A DNA stretch of 64,000 nt, from positions 1 through 64,000 of the forward strand of contig DATKRO010000088.1 of assembly GCA_035532115.1 (NCBI GenBank). The letters are read 5' to 3'. The notes below the pieces were generated by a model. The model did not search any database. It was not told the origin of the DNA and saw only the letters and a program-made list of their open reading frames with translations. The stretch's first letter is position 1. Every line of letters begins with the position of its first letter. The position numbers and the translations under genes are program-made. Origin of the DNA: Acaudatibacter sp035532115 (GTDB taxonomy: Bacteria > Pseudomonadota > Alphaproteobacteria > Caulobacterales > Caulobacteraceae). Below are positions 18,296 to 29,441 of this stretch, in pieces.

Positions 18296-19198
18296 TCAGC
18301 GTCCGGTGACCAGATAGCCGGCGCGCGGGAAGTGCAGGTGCAGGCGGCCGAGGCCGGCGTCCTCGCGCGCCAGGACGACGCGCTCCGGGTTGGCGGCGAC
18401 GAGACGCCCGTCGATGGGGTCGCGGCCGTAGTCGTCGGCCATCACCCGCACCGGCGCGCCGGGCGCGAGCCCCAGCGGATCGGCCGGATCGTGCCGCGCC
18501 GTCCCGGGCGGCTCGGCGCCCCTGGCCGCCGCCAGCGCTTCGGCGGGCGTCATCTCGCGGCGCTCGCCGTGGCCGATGGCGGCGATGCGGGCGCGCCAGG
18601 CGGCGAGACGCGGCATTCCGGCCATCAGCGTCTCGGCGATCCTGGGCACCGCGCCGGCGAGGAACCAGACGTTCATGTAGGCGGCGATGTCGGCGAGGCC
18701 CGGGCGGGCGCCACCGAGATAGTCGGCATGCGCCAGCGCCGCCTCGATCCAGGCCGCCTGGGCGCGCCACTGGCCGCGCATGGGGGCGCCGGCCGCCTGC
18801 ATCGCCGCGGCGTCGAAGGGCCGGCCCGAGAGCTTCTCGCGATCCTCGATGAAGGCGCGCGGAACCTCGATCTCGCCGAAGATGATCGGCACGCTGGCCT
18901 GGAAGAACAGCCGGTCGGCCCAGAGATTCACCGCCCAGTCCGCCCCCGCCAACGGCTCGCCGCCGGCGCGGGCGGCGATCTCGGCCAGGATCACCTGGGT
19001 GTCGCAGAAGACGTCCGCCCCGATCTGCAGCACCGGAATGCGCCGATAGCCGCCGGTGAGCGGCAAGAGATCGGGCTTGGGCATGATGGTCGGCTGGATC
19101 ACCGAGCGCCAGGCGAGCCCGTTCAGGCCCAGCAGCAGCCGCACCTTCTCCGAGAACGGCGAGGCGTCGTAGTGGTGCAGGATGATCTCGTCGGCCAT
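18296..19198 (-). CDS. Glutathione S-transferase family protein with C-terminal extension
   Basis: A 300-residue protein starting MADEIILHHYDASPFSEKVRLL, the thioredoxin-like N-terminal GST domain with a Ser in the active-site position (SPFSEK). A helical GST-C domain follows to about residue 205 (RPGLADIAAYMNVWFLAG). The last 90 residues form an extra region (VRVMADDYGRDPIDGRLVAA) not seen in canonical 200-220-residue GSTs. I chose the ATG at 19198 because similarity starts there. Activity on a specific substrate cannot be predicted. Confidence 0.87.
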   Translation of the reverse strand: MADEIILHHYDASPFSEKVRLLLGLNGLAWRSVIQPTIMPKPDLLPLTGGYRRIPVLQIGADVFCDTQVILAEIAARAGGEPLAGADWAVNLWADRLFFQASVPIIFGEIEVPRAFIEDREKLSGRPFDAAAMQAAGAPMRGQWRAQAAWIEAALAHADYLGGARPGLADIAAYMNVWFLAGAVPRIAETLMAGMPRLAAWRARIAAIGHGERREMTPAEALAAARGAEPPGTARHDPADPLGLAPGAPVRVMADDYGRDPIDGRLVAANPERVVLAREDAGLGRLHLHFPRAGYLVTGR

Positions 19199-19373
19199 GG
19201 CTCTCCCCGGTCCGCCCCGAGCGGCTCCTACCCGGCGGCGTGCGCCTGAAACTACGCCAGCGGCGGCGCCGGACGCCAGGGGGCTCGCGCTCCAGCTTGT
19301 TTTCGGCCAGGATGGGCGCGCTCCAGTCGCGTCCTTCGCCCCGCCCACTCCAACCCGATGCGGAGATCAGCCC

Positions 19374-19601
19374 ATGCGCAGCGCCTTCAACGTGGTGATG
19401 AGGATCGTCAGCACGCTCCTTGGTCTCCTGATGATCTTCATGGGCGCGATCTGGGTGATGCAGGGGCTGAACGTCGGACCCAGGGCGATCCTGCGCGGCT
19501 TCATGGTCAGCGACGTCCGCTGGGCCATCTATGGCGCCATCCTGGTCATCTTCGGGATAGGCCAGGTGGTCTGGAGCAACACGCGCCGGGCGCTGGCCTA
19601 G
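19374..19601 (+). CDS. Small membrane protein, two predicted helices
   Basis: A 75-residue protein with two hydrophobic segments, at about residues 6-30 (VVMRIVSTLLGLLMIFMGAI) and 48-66 (AIYGAILVIFGIGQVVW). They are separated by a short polar loop containing NVGPRAILRGFMV. No domain is recognised. The start is the ATG at 19374, directly after a GGAGATC ribosome site. It sits alone between a divergent GST gene and an enoyl-CoA hydratase on the same strand. Similar short membrane proteins are common and uncharacterised. Confidence 0.65.
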   Translation: MRSAFNVVMRIVSTLLGLLMIFMGAIWVMQGLNVGPRAILRGFMVSDVRWAIYGAILVIFGIGQVVWSNTRRALA

Positions 19602-19674
19602 AAGCGACGCGGCGGCAGGCTCGCGCCTGCCCGGGTTTTCGGTCTAGATGCGGCGATCCAGCGGAGCGGAGCCC

Positions 19675-20490
19675 ATGACCGACCACCTGATCGAGACTTT
19701 CGAGGACGGCGTCGCCACCTTGACCATGAACCGGCCGGAGGCGCGCAACGCCCTCTCCGGCCCGATGAACGCCGCCTTGCAGGAAGCGATCGGGCGGCTC
19801 GCCCATGACCCGAAGGCGCGCGTGGTGGTGCTGACCGGCGGGGGCGGCGCCTTCTGCGCCGGTGGCGACGTCAAGGGCTTCGCCGCCGACACCAGCCGCG
19901 GCTCCGGACCCGGCCAGGGCGCCGGCCCCAGCGTCGAGGCGAGGGTCGCGGGACTCAGGCGCGGCATGGAGATGGTCAAGCTGCTGCATGAGATGCCCAA
20001 GCCGACCCTGGCGGTGATGCCGGGCGCAGCGGCAGGCGCGGGGCTGTCGCTGGCGCTTGCCTGCGATCTTCGCATCGCCGCCGAGGGCGCCAAGCTCACC
20101 ACCGCCTTCTCCAAGGTCGGCCTCGCCGGCGACTACGGCGGCTCCTACTTCCTCACCCATCTGGTGGGCGCAGCCAAGGCGCGCGAACTCTACTTCACCG
20201 CCGACGTGATCACCGGCGCCGAGGCCGCGGCGCTGGGCATCGTCAACAAGGCGGTGGCGGCCGAGGCGCTGGAGGAGACCGCGCGCGCCTACGCCCGCCG
20301 TCTCGCCAGCCTGCCGACGCTCGCCATCGGCTACATGAAGCGCAACCTCAACGTCGCCGCCCACGCCACCCTCTCCGAGGTGCTCGACCTGGAAGCGATG
20401 CACATGGTGCGCACCATGATGACCGAGGACCACAAGGCCGCGTCCCAGGCCTTCGTCGAAAAGCGCGCGCCGGTGTTCGCGGCGCGCTAG
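19675..20490 (+). CDS. Enoyl-CoA hydratase/isomerase family protein
   Basis: A 271-residue crotonase-fold protein. The CoA-binding and oxyanion-hole motifs are visible: RPEARNALSG near residue 20, GAFCAGGDVKGFA near residue 60, and MPGAAAGAGLSLALACDLRIA near residue 118. The C-terminal segment FLTHLVGAAKARELYFTADVI is typical. The start at 19675 follows a GGAG ribosome site. It likely acts on an acyl-CoA in fatty-acid or amino-acid breakdown. Which acyl-CoA cannot be told, because no pathway genes adjoin it. Confidence 0.9.
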   Translation: MTDHLIETFEDGVATLTMNRPEARNALSGPMNAALQEAIGRLAHDPKARVVVLTGGGGAFCAGGDVKGFAADTSRGSGPGQGAGPSVEARVAGLRRGMEMVKLLHEMPKPTLAVMPGAAAGAGLSLALACDLRIAAEGAKLTTAFSKVGLAGDYGGSYFLTHLVGAAKARELYFTADVITGAEAAALGIVNKAVAAEALEETARAYARRLASLPTLAIGYMKRNLNVAAHATLSEVLDLEAMHMVRTMMTEDHKAASQAFVEKRAPVFAAR

Positions 20491-20495
20491 CCGGC

Positions 20496-21371
20496 CTAAA
20501 GGAACGCCCGCACCACCTCCAGGAACTGCGCCAGCCTGTCGTGATGGACCCAGTGGCCGGCGCCCTCGACGGCGGCGACGCGGGCGTCGGCGAAGTGTTG
20601 CAGTCGCCCATCCTTCTCGGGGTTCGAGGCCCAGCTCTCGGCGCCGTTGATCAGCAGCACCGGGCAAGTGATCGCGCCCCAGATTTCCTGGAGATCCTCG
20701 GGCGGCAGGTCCACCGGCGAGAACGAGCGGACGTAGTTGTCGAACTTCCAGCTATAGGTTCCATCCTCGTTCTGCATGGCGCCATGCAAGGTCAGATAGC
20801 GGGCCTGCTCCTCGGAGAGGTGCCGGTTCTCGGCCCGCATGCGTGCGAACGCCTCCTCGATGGTGGCGTAGCGGCGCGGAACCCGTCCGGCGAGCTTGCG
20901 GGTCTCGGCGACCCAGTCGCGCATCCGGGCGCGCGCCGTCCGGGCGGCTCGGCGCTCCAGCATGTCGGGCGAAGGCCCCAGCCCCTCGATCGCCACCAGC
21001 CTGGCCACCGTCTCGGCGAATATGCCCGAATAGCGCAGGGCGATGCTGCCGCCCAGCGAGTGGGCGACGATGCGCGCCGGCGCCAGACGCTGCTGATGGA
21101 TGAGCTGGGCGAGGTCGTAGACGAAGGCCGCCATGGAATAGTCGCCGCTGGTCGACCAGGCCGAGTCGCCGTGGCCGCGCAGGTCCGGGGCGATGACGTG
21201 ATAGTCGCGGCGCAGATCCTCGGCCACCCAGTCCCAGTTGCGGCAATGGTCGCGCCCGCCGTGCAGCAGGATCAGCGGCGGCGCGGCGGCGTTGCCCCAG
21301 TCGGCGTAGTGCAGGCGCAGGCGCTGCGAGATGAACGACTGGGAGGTGGGACCGATGGAGGGATCGAGCAT
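20496..21371 (-). CDS. Alpha/beta hydrolase
   Basis: A 291-residue alpha/beta-hydrolase fold protein. The oxyanion strand LILLHGGRDH is near residue 34, the nucleophile elbow AHSLGGS places Ser105 as catalytic, and the C-terminal GAGHWVHHD supplies the His. The acid is probably in the INGAESWASN region. It is convergent with the enoyl-CoA hydratase, their stops 5 bp apart. The substrate (ester, epoxide or other) is not evident. Confidence 0.88.
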   Translation of the reverse strand: MLDPSIGPTSQSFISQRLRLHYADWGNAAAPPLILLHGGRDHCRNWDWVAEDLRRDYHVIAPDLRGHGDSAWSTSGDYSMAAFVYDLAQLIHQQRLAPARIVAHSLGGSIALRYSGIFAETVARLVAIEGLGPSPDMLERRAARTARARMRDWVAETRKLAGRVPRRYATIEEAFARMRAENRHLSEEQARYLTLHGAMQNEDGTYSWKFDNYVRSFSPVDLPPEDLQEIWGAITCPVLLINGAESWASNPEKDGRLQHFADARVAAVEGAGHWVHHDRLAQFLEVVRAFL

Positions 21372-21498
21372 GGGAGCCGGCGCGGTTGTCGAAGGCGGCG
21401 CTCCGCATAGGCGTGTTTCGCCCGCCGGTTAACCATTTCTTTGCGCCGGTCGAGCTTGCGCCTAAAAGAGAGGGGGTCGGGGAAGAGGGAGGCTTGGG

Positions 21499-22359
21499 AT
21501 GAAGAGGCTCATCGGCGCGGTCGCGGCGACGGCGCTGCTCGTTTGCCCGCTGGCAGCGACGGCTCAGATGCACGACGGCGGCGGCCATCGAGACGGCGCG
21601 GTCGCGAACTGGCGCGGCGACGGCCATCAGGGACAGGACGGGGTCCGCATGGGGGCCGGCCGGATGGGCGCGAGCCCCTGGCGCGGCGAGCGAACCTTCG
21701 GCGCGCACGCCGACGGCGGCCGCGACTGGCGCGCCGCGCGCTTCTCGGGCGGCGGTCGATGGGACGGGAACGCCCAGCGCAGCTTCGGCCACCGCGGCGG
21801 CTATTACGACGGCCGCCTGCGGCAGGGCCGCGAGGAGGAGGGATTCGGAGTCAGGCGCGGCGACGACGGTTTCCGCCGCGACCGCGACGACCGCGGATTT
21901 GGCTTCGGCCGCGAGCGCGACGAGGACGGGTTCGGCTTTGGCGGCTCGCCATGGATCTATTCCTATCCCGACGACAGCGACTACTACGCGCCCTTCTACG
22001 ACGACCGATCGGGCTGGGGATATGGCGTCGGGGCGCCGGCGCAGGATTGGACCGACTATGGCGTGGCGCAGGAAGACGGCGGCTATGGGCCGGCGCGCGA
22101 GCAGGCCTGGTCCTACTATGGGGCGCCCCAGGAAGATGGGGGTTATGGTCCGGCGCGCGAGCAGGCCTGGGCGGACTACGAAGCGCCGCCGCAGGGCGGG
22201 GGCTATCGCTTCGGCATGCGCTCGCAACTCGACTGGAGCGCCGGGGCGCCCCCGGCCGACTGCGGCCAGTGGGTCTGGTTCGGCGAGGCCGGGCGCTATC
22301 ATTGGGTCCCGGCCTCGTGCGAGCGTCCGCCCTGCGGCTGCGACGGGGAAGACCGCTAG
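21499..22359 (+). CDS. Secreted repeat-containing protein of unknown function
   Basis: A 286-residue protein with a clear signal peptide (MKRLIGAVAATALLVCPLAATAQ). The mature part is rich in Gly, Asp and Arg and appears disordered. Around residues 190-235 a 20-residue unit containing QEDGGYGPAREQAW occurs twice, with a partial third copy. The C-terminus (DCGQWVWFGEAGRYHWVPASC) has Trp and Cys residues and looks folded, perhaps with a disulfide. It ends in GCDGEDR. No family is recognised. Secretion to the periplasm or surface is inferred from the signal peptide. Confidence 0.75.
   Translation: MKRLIGAVAATALLVCPLAATAQMHDGGGHRDGAVANWRGDGHQGQDGVRMGAGRMGASPWRGERTFGAHADGGRDWRAARFSGGGRWDGNAQRSFGHRGGYYDGRLRQGREEEGFGVRRGDDGFRRDRDDRGFGFGRERDEDGFGFGGSPWIYSYPDDSDYYAPFYDDRSGWGYGVGAPAQDWTDYGVAQEDGGYGPAREQAWSYYGAPQEDGGYGPAREQAWADYEAPPQGGGYRFGMRSQLDWSAGAPPADCGQWVWFGEAGRYHWVPASCERPPCGCDGEDR
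22069..22190 (+). repeat. 60-bp tandem repeat inside the secreted-protein gene
   Basis: A 60-bp unit beginning CAGGAAGA starts at 22069 and 22129, with a shortened third start at 22192. Each unit encodes 20 residues. The two full copies differ only at scattered bases, mostly in third codon positions, so the protein repeat is conserved while the DNA has drifted. Confidence 0.75.
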
Positions 22360-22387
22360 CGGGTCAGTCCGTGTCAGCAGCGGCGAT

Positions 22388-22402
22388 GTTGCCATGATGT
22401 TC
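22388..22402 (+). promoter_or_regulatory. Near-consensus LexA box upstream of uvrA
   Basis: GTTG-CCATGAT-GTTC matches the alphaproteobacterial operator GTTC-N7-GTTC with one mismatch in eight fixed positions. It lies 78 bp before the uvrA ATG. uvrA is a well-known SOS gene in this group, which supports the reading, but a one-mismatch site can also arise by chance. Confidence 0.45.
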
Positions 22403-22480
22403 TTGCTGTCGGCTCGACTCTCGGTATTACATTAGGGGGTCCGGCCCGGCGCTCGTCGGGCCGCCTCCAGGCGATGGCTG

Positions 22481-25381
<2,901 letters not shown>

Positions 25382-25528
25382 TGGCCGCGCGTCCGTCGAG
25401 ACGCCACTGGCGCGGGCGCATCAGGACGACGTAGAGGTTTGTGTCCGCCCAGCTGTTCAGGCGAGGAGCGGGCGCCTGCGCCGCCCGTCCCGAACCACGC
25501 AGGGCGACCAAAGGAAGGACACCGGCCC

Positions 25529-26143
25529 ATGAAACTCTATGGCGCGCCCAAACCGGCGCCGAACCCGCGGCGGGTGCGCATGTTCCTCGCCGAGAAGGGC
25601 GTGGAACTCGAAGAAACGCCGCTCGACCTGATGCGGCGCGAGCACAAGACGCCGGAGCACCGCGCCCGCAACTCGCTGGGCCAGGTCCCGACGCTGGAGC
25701 TGGACGATGGCAGCACCATCTCCGAGACTGTCGCCATCTGCCGCTACTTCGAGGAACTGCATCCCGAGCCGGCGCTCTTCGGCCGCACCGCCGTCGAGAA
25801 GGCGCAGGTGGAGATGTGGGTGCGACGCATCGAGTTCCAGCTGATGGCGCCGGTGGGCAATTACTGGCGCCACGCCCACCCGCGCACCGCGGCGCTGCTG
25901 ACTCAGTTCAAGGACTTCGGCGAATCCAACCGCGCGGCCTATGCGAACGCTCAGCGCTGGCTGGACGGCGAACTGGCGGACGGGCGGGCGTTCATCGCCG
26001 GCGAGCGCCTCTCCATGGCCGACATCTGCGCCCTTTCCACGGTGGATTTCGCCCACTGGATCGGCCTGGATCTCGACCCGGAACGCCAAAACCTGGGCGC
26101 CTGGCATGGCCGCATGCAGGCGCGCCCGAGCGCGAGCGCCTGA
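25529..26143 (+). CDS. Glutathione S-transferase
   Basis: A 204-residue GST. The N-terminal domain starts MKLYGAPKPAPNPRRVRMFLAEKG and carries the cis-Pro and Ser of the glutathione site (LGQVPTLELDDGSTISETVAI). The C-terminal helical domain includes FIAGERLSMADICALSTVDF. The ATG at 25529 follows AAGGAAGGA. It is downstream of uvrA but 147 bp away, so probably separately transcribed. Its substrate is unknown. Confidence 0.92.
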   Translation: MKLYGAPKPAPNPRRVRMFLAEKGVELEETPLDLMRREHKTPEHRARNSLGQVPTLELDDGSTISETVAICRYFEELHPEPALFGRTAVEKAQVEMWVRRIEFQLMAPVGNYWRHAHPRTAALLTQFKDFGESNRAAYANAQRWLDGELADGRAFIAGERLSMADICALSTVDFAHWIGLDLDPERQNLGAWHGRMQARPSASA

Positions 26144-26218
26144 AATCGGGCGCGCTGGCGGCGACCTTACGGCCGGGCTTGCGAGTTGCCTGCTCGAGCC
26201 GAAGCAACCGGGCGCGCC

Positions 26219-26953
26219 ATGGTCCGCATCCTCACCTACAATGTTCACCGCTGCATCGGAGTGGATCGGCGCCTCGATCTGGCGCGCGTCGCCGAAGTGA
26301 TCGCCGCGCAGGCGCCGGACATCGTCGCCTTGCAGGAACTCGACGTCGGGCGCGCCCGCACCGGCGGAGTGGATCAGGCGCACCGGCTGGCGCAGCGGCT
26401 GGGGATGGCGTTCCACTTCAACGCCGCGTTCACGGTCGAGGCGGAATCCTATGGCGACGCCATCCTCACGGTGCTGCCGCAGCGGCTGGTCAAGGCCGGA
26501 GCCGTGCCGCGCGATCCCAAGTTCTCGCGCCTGGAGGCGCGCGGCGCCCTCTGGGTCGAGGTGGAGGTGGCGGGCGTGCCCATGCAGGTGATCAACACCC
26601 ACCTCGGCCTGCTGCCCCGGGAGCAGCAGATGCAGGCGGCGGCCCTCGCCGGCGACGACTGGCTGGGCGCCGCGCCGCCGGCGGCGCCGCTGGCGCTTGT
26701 TGGCGACTTCAACGCCACCGCCCGCACCGTCGTCTATCGCACTTTCCGCGCCAGGCTCGTCGAGGCGCGCCGCGCCGCCCGGCTGTCGCGGCCGGCGCCA
26801 ACCTTCCCCTCCAGCCTGCCGATCCTGGCCATAGACCATGTGTTCGTGAATGCGAAAATCGTGGTCGAGGCGGTCAGGACGCCGCTCGATCCACTGTCTC
26901 GGGTGGCGTCCGATCATCTGCCGCTGGTGGTGGATTTTCATCTGGCGACCTGA
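26219..26953 (+). CDS. Endonuclease/exonuclease/phosphatase family hydrolase
   Basis: A 244-residue EEP-superfamily metal-dependent hydrolase. The metal site is visible at ILTYNVHRC (Asn), IVALQELD (Glu), INTHLGLLPREQQ (His), LVGDFNATA (Asp/Asn), DHVFVN and ASDHLPLVVDF (Asp-His). The ATG at 26219 is the first codon of the fold. The 3' end overlaps a phospholipase D gene on the other strand by 80 bp. Pairing of an EEP hydrolase with a phospholipase D recurs in proteobacteria, suggesting a lipid-related substrate, but this is inference. Confidence 0.9.
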   Translation: MVRILTYNVHRCIGVDRRLDLARVAEVIAAQAPDIVALQELDVGRARTGGVDQAHRLAQRLGMAFHFNAAFTVEAESYGDAILTVLPQRLVKAGAVPRDPKFSRLEARGALWVEVEVAGVPMQVINTHLGLLPREQQMQAAALAGDDWLGAAPPAAPLALVGDFNATARTVVYRTFRARLVEARRAARLSRPAPTFPSSLPILAIDHVFVNAKIVVEAVRTPLDPLSRVASDHLPLVVDFHLAT

Positions 26954-28433
26954 CGACCGGATCTGCGCGCCGGCGGACGCCCTGGCCGGCGCGCGCGGCG
27001 CGGATCTGGTCATAGAGCTTGCGCCGGCGCCGCCACGGTCGCCAGGAATCCGACGCCGCCGCCGGGTCGCCCAGATGGAACAGGGCGACGAACTCGCCGA
27101 ACGGTCCGAGCGGCCCCGGCGCCAGGCGCTGCAGCCGCCCGCGGCGGTCGAGGGCGGCGAGCGCTTCGCCGAGGCCGCCGCGCCGCGCCCGCTCCCGGGC
27201 GACGTCGGCGCCGGAGCGGCCGACCCAGTGGGCGGCCATGCGGTCGCGCAGGTCTTCGAAGGCGGCGCGCTGCACCGCCGTCCGAGCCTCCATGGCCAGC
27301 TCGACCTCGGTGTCGAAGGCCTGCGAGCGGTTGTTGAGATTGGCCGACCCGATCCTGACGAGCCGGTCGTCGACGATCATCACCTTGGCGTGGCAGACGA
27401 TCGGCCGACCGCCGGCGGTGCGCGGCGAAAGCACGTGCAGGCGCCCGAAGATGTCGGCCGCCTTCAGGCGCCAGAGGATCACCTGGCGGGTGCGGTCCAT
27501 GGTGAGCCGGTCGAAGTAGCTCGGGCTCCTCTCGCTGAGGATCATGACGATCTGCGGCCCATCGGGCTCGCCCAGGCGCTGGGCCAGGGCCTCGGCGGCG
27601 GCGGGCCAGGTGCAGTACTGGTTCTCCAGATAGATCACCTCCCTGGCCGCCGCGATCGCCTCCAGCGCGAGGTTGGAGATCTCGGTGACCGCCGGGCGTT
27701 CGCGCCAGGCCGGCAGGGTGCGGGCGACCGCGGCCGCGCCGTCGGCGAAGTCTGGCGCGGCCGCGTCGGGCCAGCGCGGACAGGGCCGCACGCTCGCCGG
27801 CGCCGCCAGGCTCTCGCCCGTCGCCCGCAACCAGCGCGCCCGGAACAGGTCGCCCAGGGCGCACGCCACGGCCCCCTCGACCAGGACCGTCACCTCGTGC
27901 CTGGGCGCGTGCGGCCGCCCCCAGGGGCTCTGGCGCCGCTCGTCCCGGTCGAGGTGCGCCGGCGTATCCCAGCGGTCACCGGTGAGATCGCCGCTGCCGA
28001 GGAAGGCCAGGGCATCGTCGATCACGACGATCTTCTGGTGATGGCAGGCCCCGAACGGGACCTGGGAATCCAGCCTGAAGGCGACGCGCGTGCCGCGGAA
28101 CCAGGCCTTGGCCCGGTGCGGGAAGAACGCCTGCGAGGCGCTGATCGGCAGGGCCGAGCGCCAGACCAGCACTCGCACGTCCACCCCCGGGCGCTCCTTG
28201 GCCAGACGGATGAGCGTGGCGCCCACCTCGTCGGGCGCCCCCCGATCGGTCGAGCCGTCCGGCGCGAGGCGGGTGCGCGGATCGAACCCCCAGCCGAGGA
28301 CGTGGATCGAACGCCGCGCCGTCGCCAGCGCCGTTCGGAGCGCGGCGAAGTAGTCCTGGTAATCGACCAGGATCTTGGCGCGGCGCACCGGCTCCAGGCG
28401 CCAGCAGGTTTCCCCGGGCCTCAGCAGGCCCAT
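26874..28433 (-). CDS. Phospholipase D/cardiolipin synthase-like protein
   Basis: A 519-residue protein with two HKD catalytic motifs: His132-Lys134-Asp139 (HHQKIVVIDD) and His348-Lys350-Asp355 (HAKVMIVDD). Both are followed by the GSAN/GSGD signature of the phospholipase D family. There is no transmembrane segment at the N-terminus, unlike classical cardiolipin synthases, so it may be cytoplasmic or peripheral. I start it at the ATG at 28433, where family similarity begins. The last 60 residues are Arg/Pro-rich, overlap the convergent EEP gene, and may be dispensable. Confidence 0.88.
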   Translation of the reverse strand: MGLLRPGETCWRLEPVRRAKILVDYQDYFAALRTALATARRSIHVLGWGFDPRTRLAPDGSTDRGAPDEVGATLIRLAKERPGVDVRVLVWRSALPISASQAFFPHRAKAWFRGTRVAFRLDSQVPFGACHHQKIVVIDDALAFLGSGDLTGDRWDTPAHLDRDERRQSPWGRPHAPRHEVTVLVEGAVACALGDLFRARWLRATGESLAAPASVRPCPRWPDAAAPDFADGAAAVARTLPAWRERPAVTEISNLALEAIAAAREVIYLENQYCTWPAAAEALAQRLGEPDGPQIVMILSERSPSYFDRLTMDRTRQVILWRLKAADIFGRLHVLSPRTAGGRPIVCHAKVMIVDDRLVRIGSANLNNRSQAFDTEVELAMEARTAVQRAAFEDLRDRMAAHWVGRSGADVARERARRGGLGEALAALDRRGRLQRLAPGPLGPFGEFVALFHLGDPAAASDSWRPWRRRRKLYDQIRAARAGQGVRRRADPVVRSPDENPPPAADDRTPPETVDRAAS

Positions 28434-28599
28434 CGCACACCGCCCATCGACAAGTCGCCCCAAGTCCGGGGCGCCCAGTTGCAAAGCGCCCGGCTTGGAG
28501 TCGTTCCGCGCATGGCGCCGCGCCAGCCGCGGCGGTAAAGCCCCGGTTCGGGCGATGCGCCTCTTGCCTCGCCGGACGCGGGCGGGCATCTGGGCGCGC

Positions 28600-28860
28600 A
28601 TGGCCGACCCCGCATCGCCCGCCATCGCAACGCCCTGCGTCAAGGTGTGCATCGTCGACGCCAGGAGCGGCCTTTGCCTGGGCTGCCTGCGCACCCTGGC
28701 CGAAATCGCCGGCTGGTCGCGCCTGAGCGGCGCCGAGCGCGACGGCGTCATGGCCGAGCTGCCGGCGCGGCGCGCCCGCATCGCCCCCGGGAGGCTGGCT
28801 CGCTTCGGCGAGGATCGGCCGGGCGCCCCATTCACGCGTTGCAAACCGCTCCTCGCCTAA
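28600..28860 (+). CDS. DUF1289 domain-containing protein
   Basis: An 86-residue protein with the small DUF1289 motif: TPCVKVCIVDARSGLCLGCLRTLAEI, where four Cys residues probably bind a metal. This is followed by the WSRLSGAERDGVM block. I prefer the ATG at 28600 over the one at 28555, since DUF1289 proteins normally start a few residues before the first Cys. The function of the family is unknown; it is often appended to or near oxidoreductase genes. Confidence 0.85.
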   Translation: MADPASPAIATPCVKVCIVDARSGLCLGCLRTLAEIAGWSRLSGAERDGVMAELPARRARIAPGRLARFGEDRPGAPFTRCKPLLA

Positions 28861-28907
28861 GGTTCGCCGCAACGGTCGCGAAGAGATCGGCCGAAGGGCG
28901 CGAGGCG

Positions 28908-29429
28908 ATGGTGAGATTGGCGGTGATCAGCGGCCTGGTGGCGCTCTGCGCCATCGGAGCGGCTCAGGGCCTGGAATCGCTGGCTGCCGGCCGCGCCGCC
29001 GGCGCAGGCCAGGCGCAGGCCGTGGTGCTGACGCCCACGCCCACGCCGCCGCCGGATGCTTACGGCCAGGCTTCGATCGCCAAGTCCGCGGACGGCCATT
29101 TCTGGGCCGACGCCGTGGTCGATGGACAATCGGTGCGCTTCCTGGTGGACACCGGGGCGACCGCGGTGGCGCTCACCGCCGACGATGCGCGCCGCCTGGG
29201 CATCCAGCCGGAGGGGCTCAGCTACAGCTACAAGGTGATGACCGCCAACGGGCCGGCTCGCGCCGCCCTGGTGCGGCTTGGGTCGATCGCGGTGGGCCGC
29301 GCCGAGGTGTCCGACGTGCAGGCCTTCGTCATCGACCAGGGGCTGGAGACTTCGCTGCTCGGCATGAGCTACCTGGGCCGGCTGTCGAAGTTCGAGGCGA
29401 CGCCCGACGCCCTGGTGCTGAAGTCCTGA
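28908..29429 (+). CDS. Membrane-anchored retropepsin-like aspartic protease
   Basis: A 173-residue protein with a hydrophobic N-terminus (about residues 3-20) acting as signal anchor, then a Thr/Pro-rich linker (LTPTPTPPP). A retropepsin-like domain follows whose catalytic Asp81 lies in FLVDTGATAVALT. The partner flap and LLGMSYLGRLSKFE C-terminus match the TIGR02281 clan AA family. Such enzymes act as dimers in the periplasm; the substrate is unknown. The start at 28908 follows a GCGCGAGG sequence. Confidence 0.87.
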   Translation: MVRLAVISGLVALCAIGAAQGLESLAAGRAAGAGQAQAVVLTPTPTPPPDAYGQASIAKSADGHFWADAVVDGQSVRFLVDTGATAVALTADDARRLGIQPEGLSYSYKVMTANGPARAALVRLGSIAVGRAEVSDVQAFVIDQGLETSLLGMSYLGRLSKFEATPDALVLKS

Positions 29430-29441
29430 CGCCCGCGCGGC

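Noticed and set aside
21428..21436. GGTTAACC palindrome upstream of the secreted protein as a cell-cycle regulator site
   Set aside because: A short palindrome with no second half-site and no supporting context.
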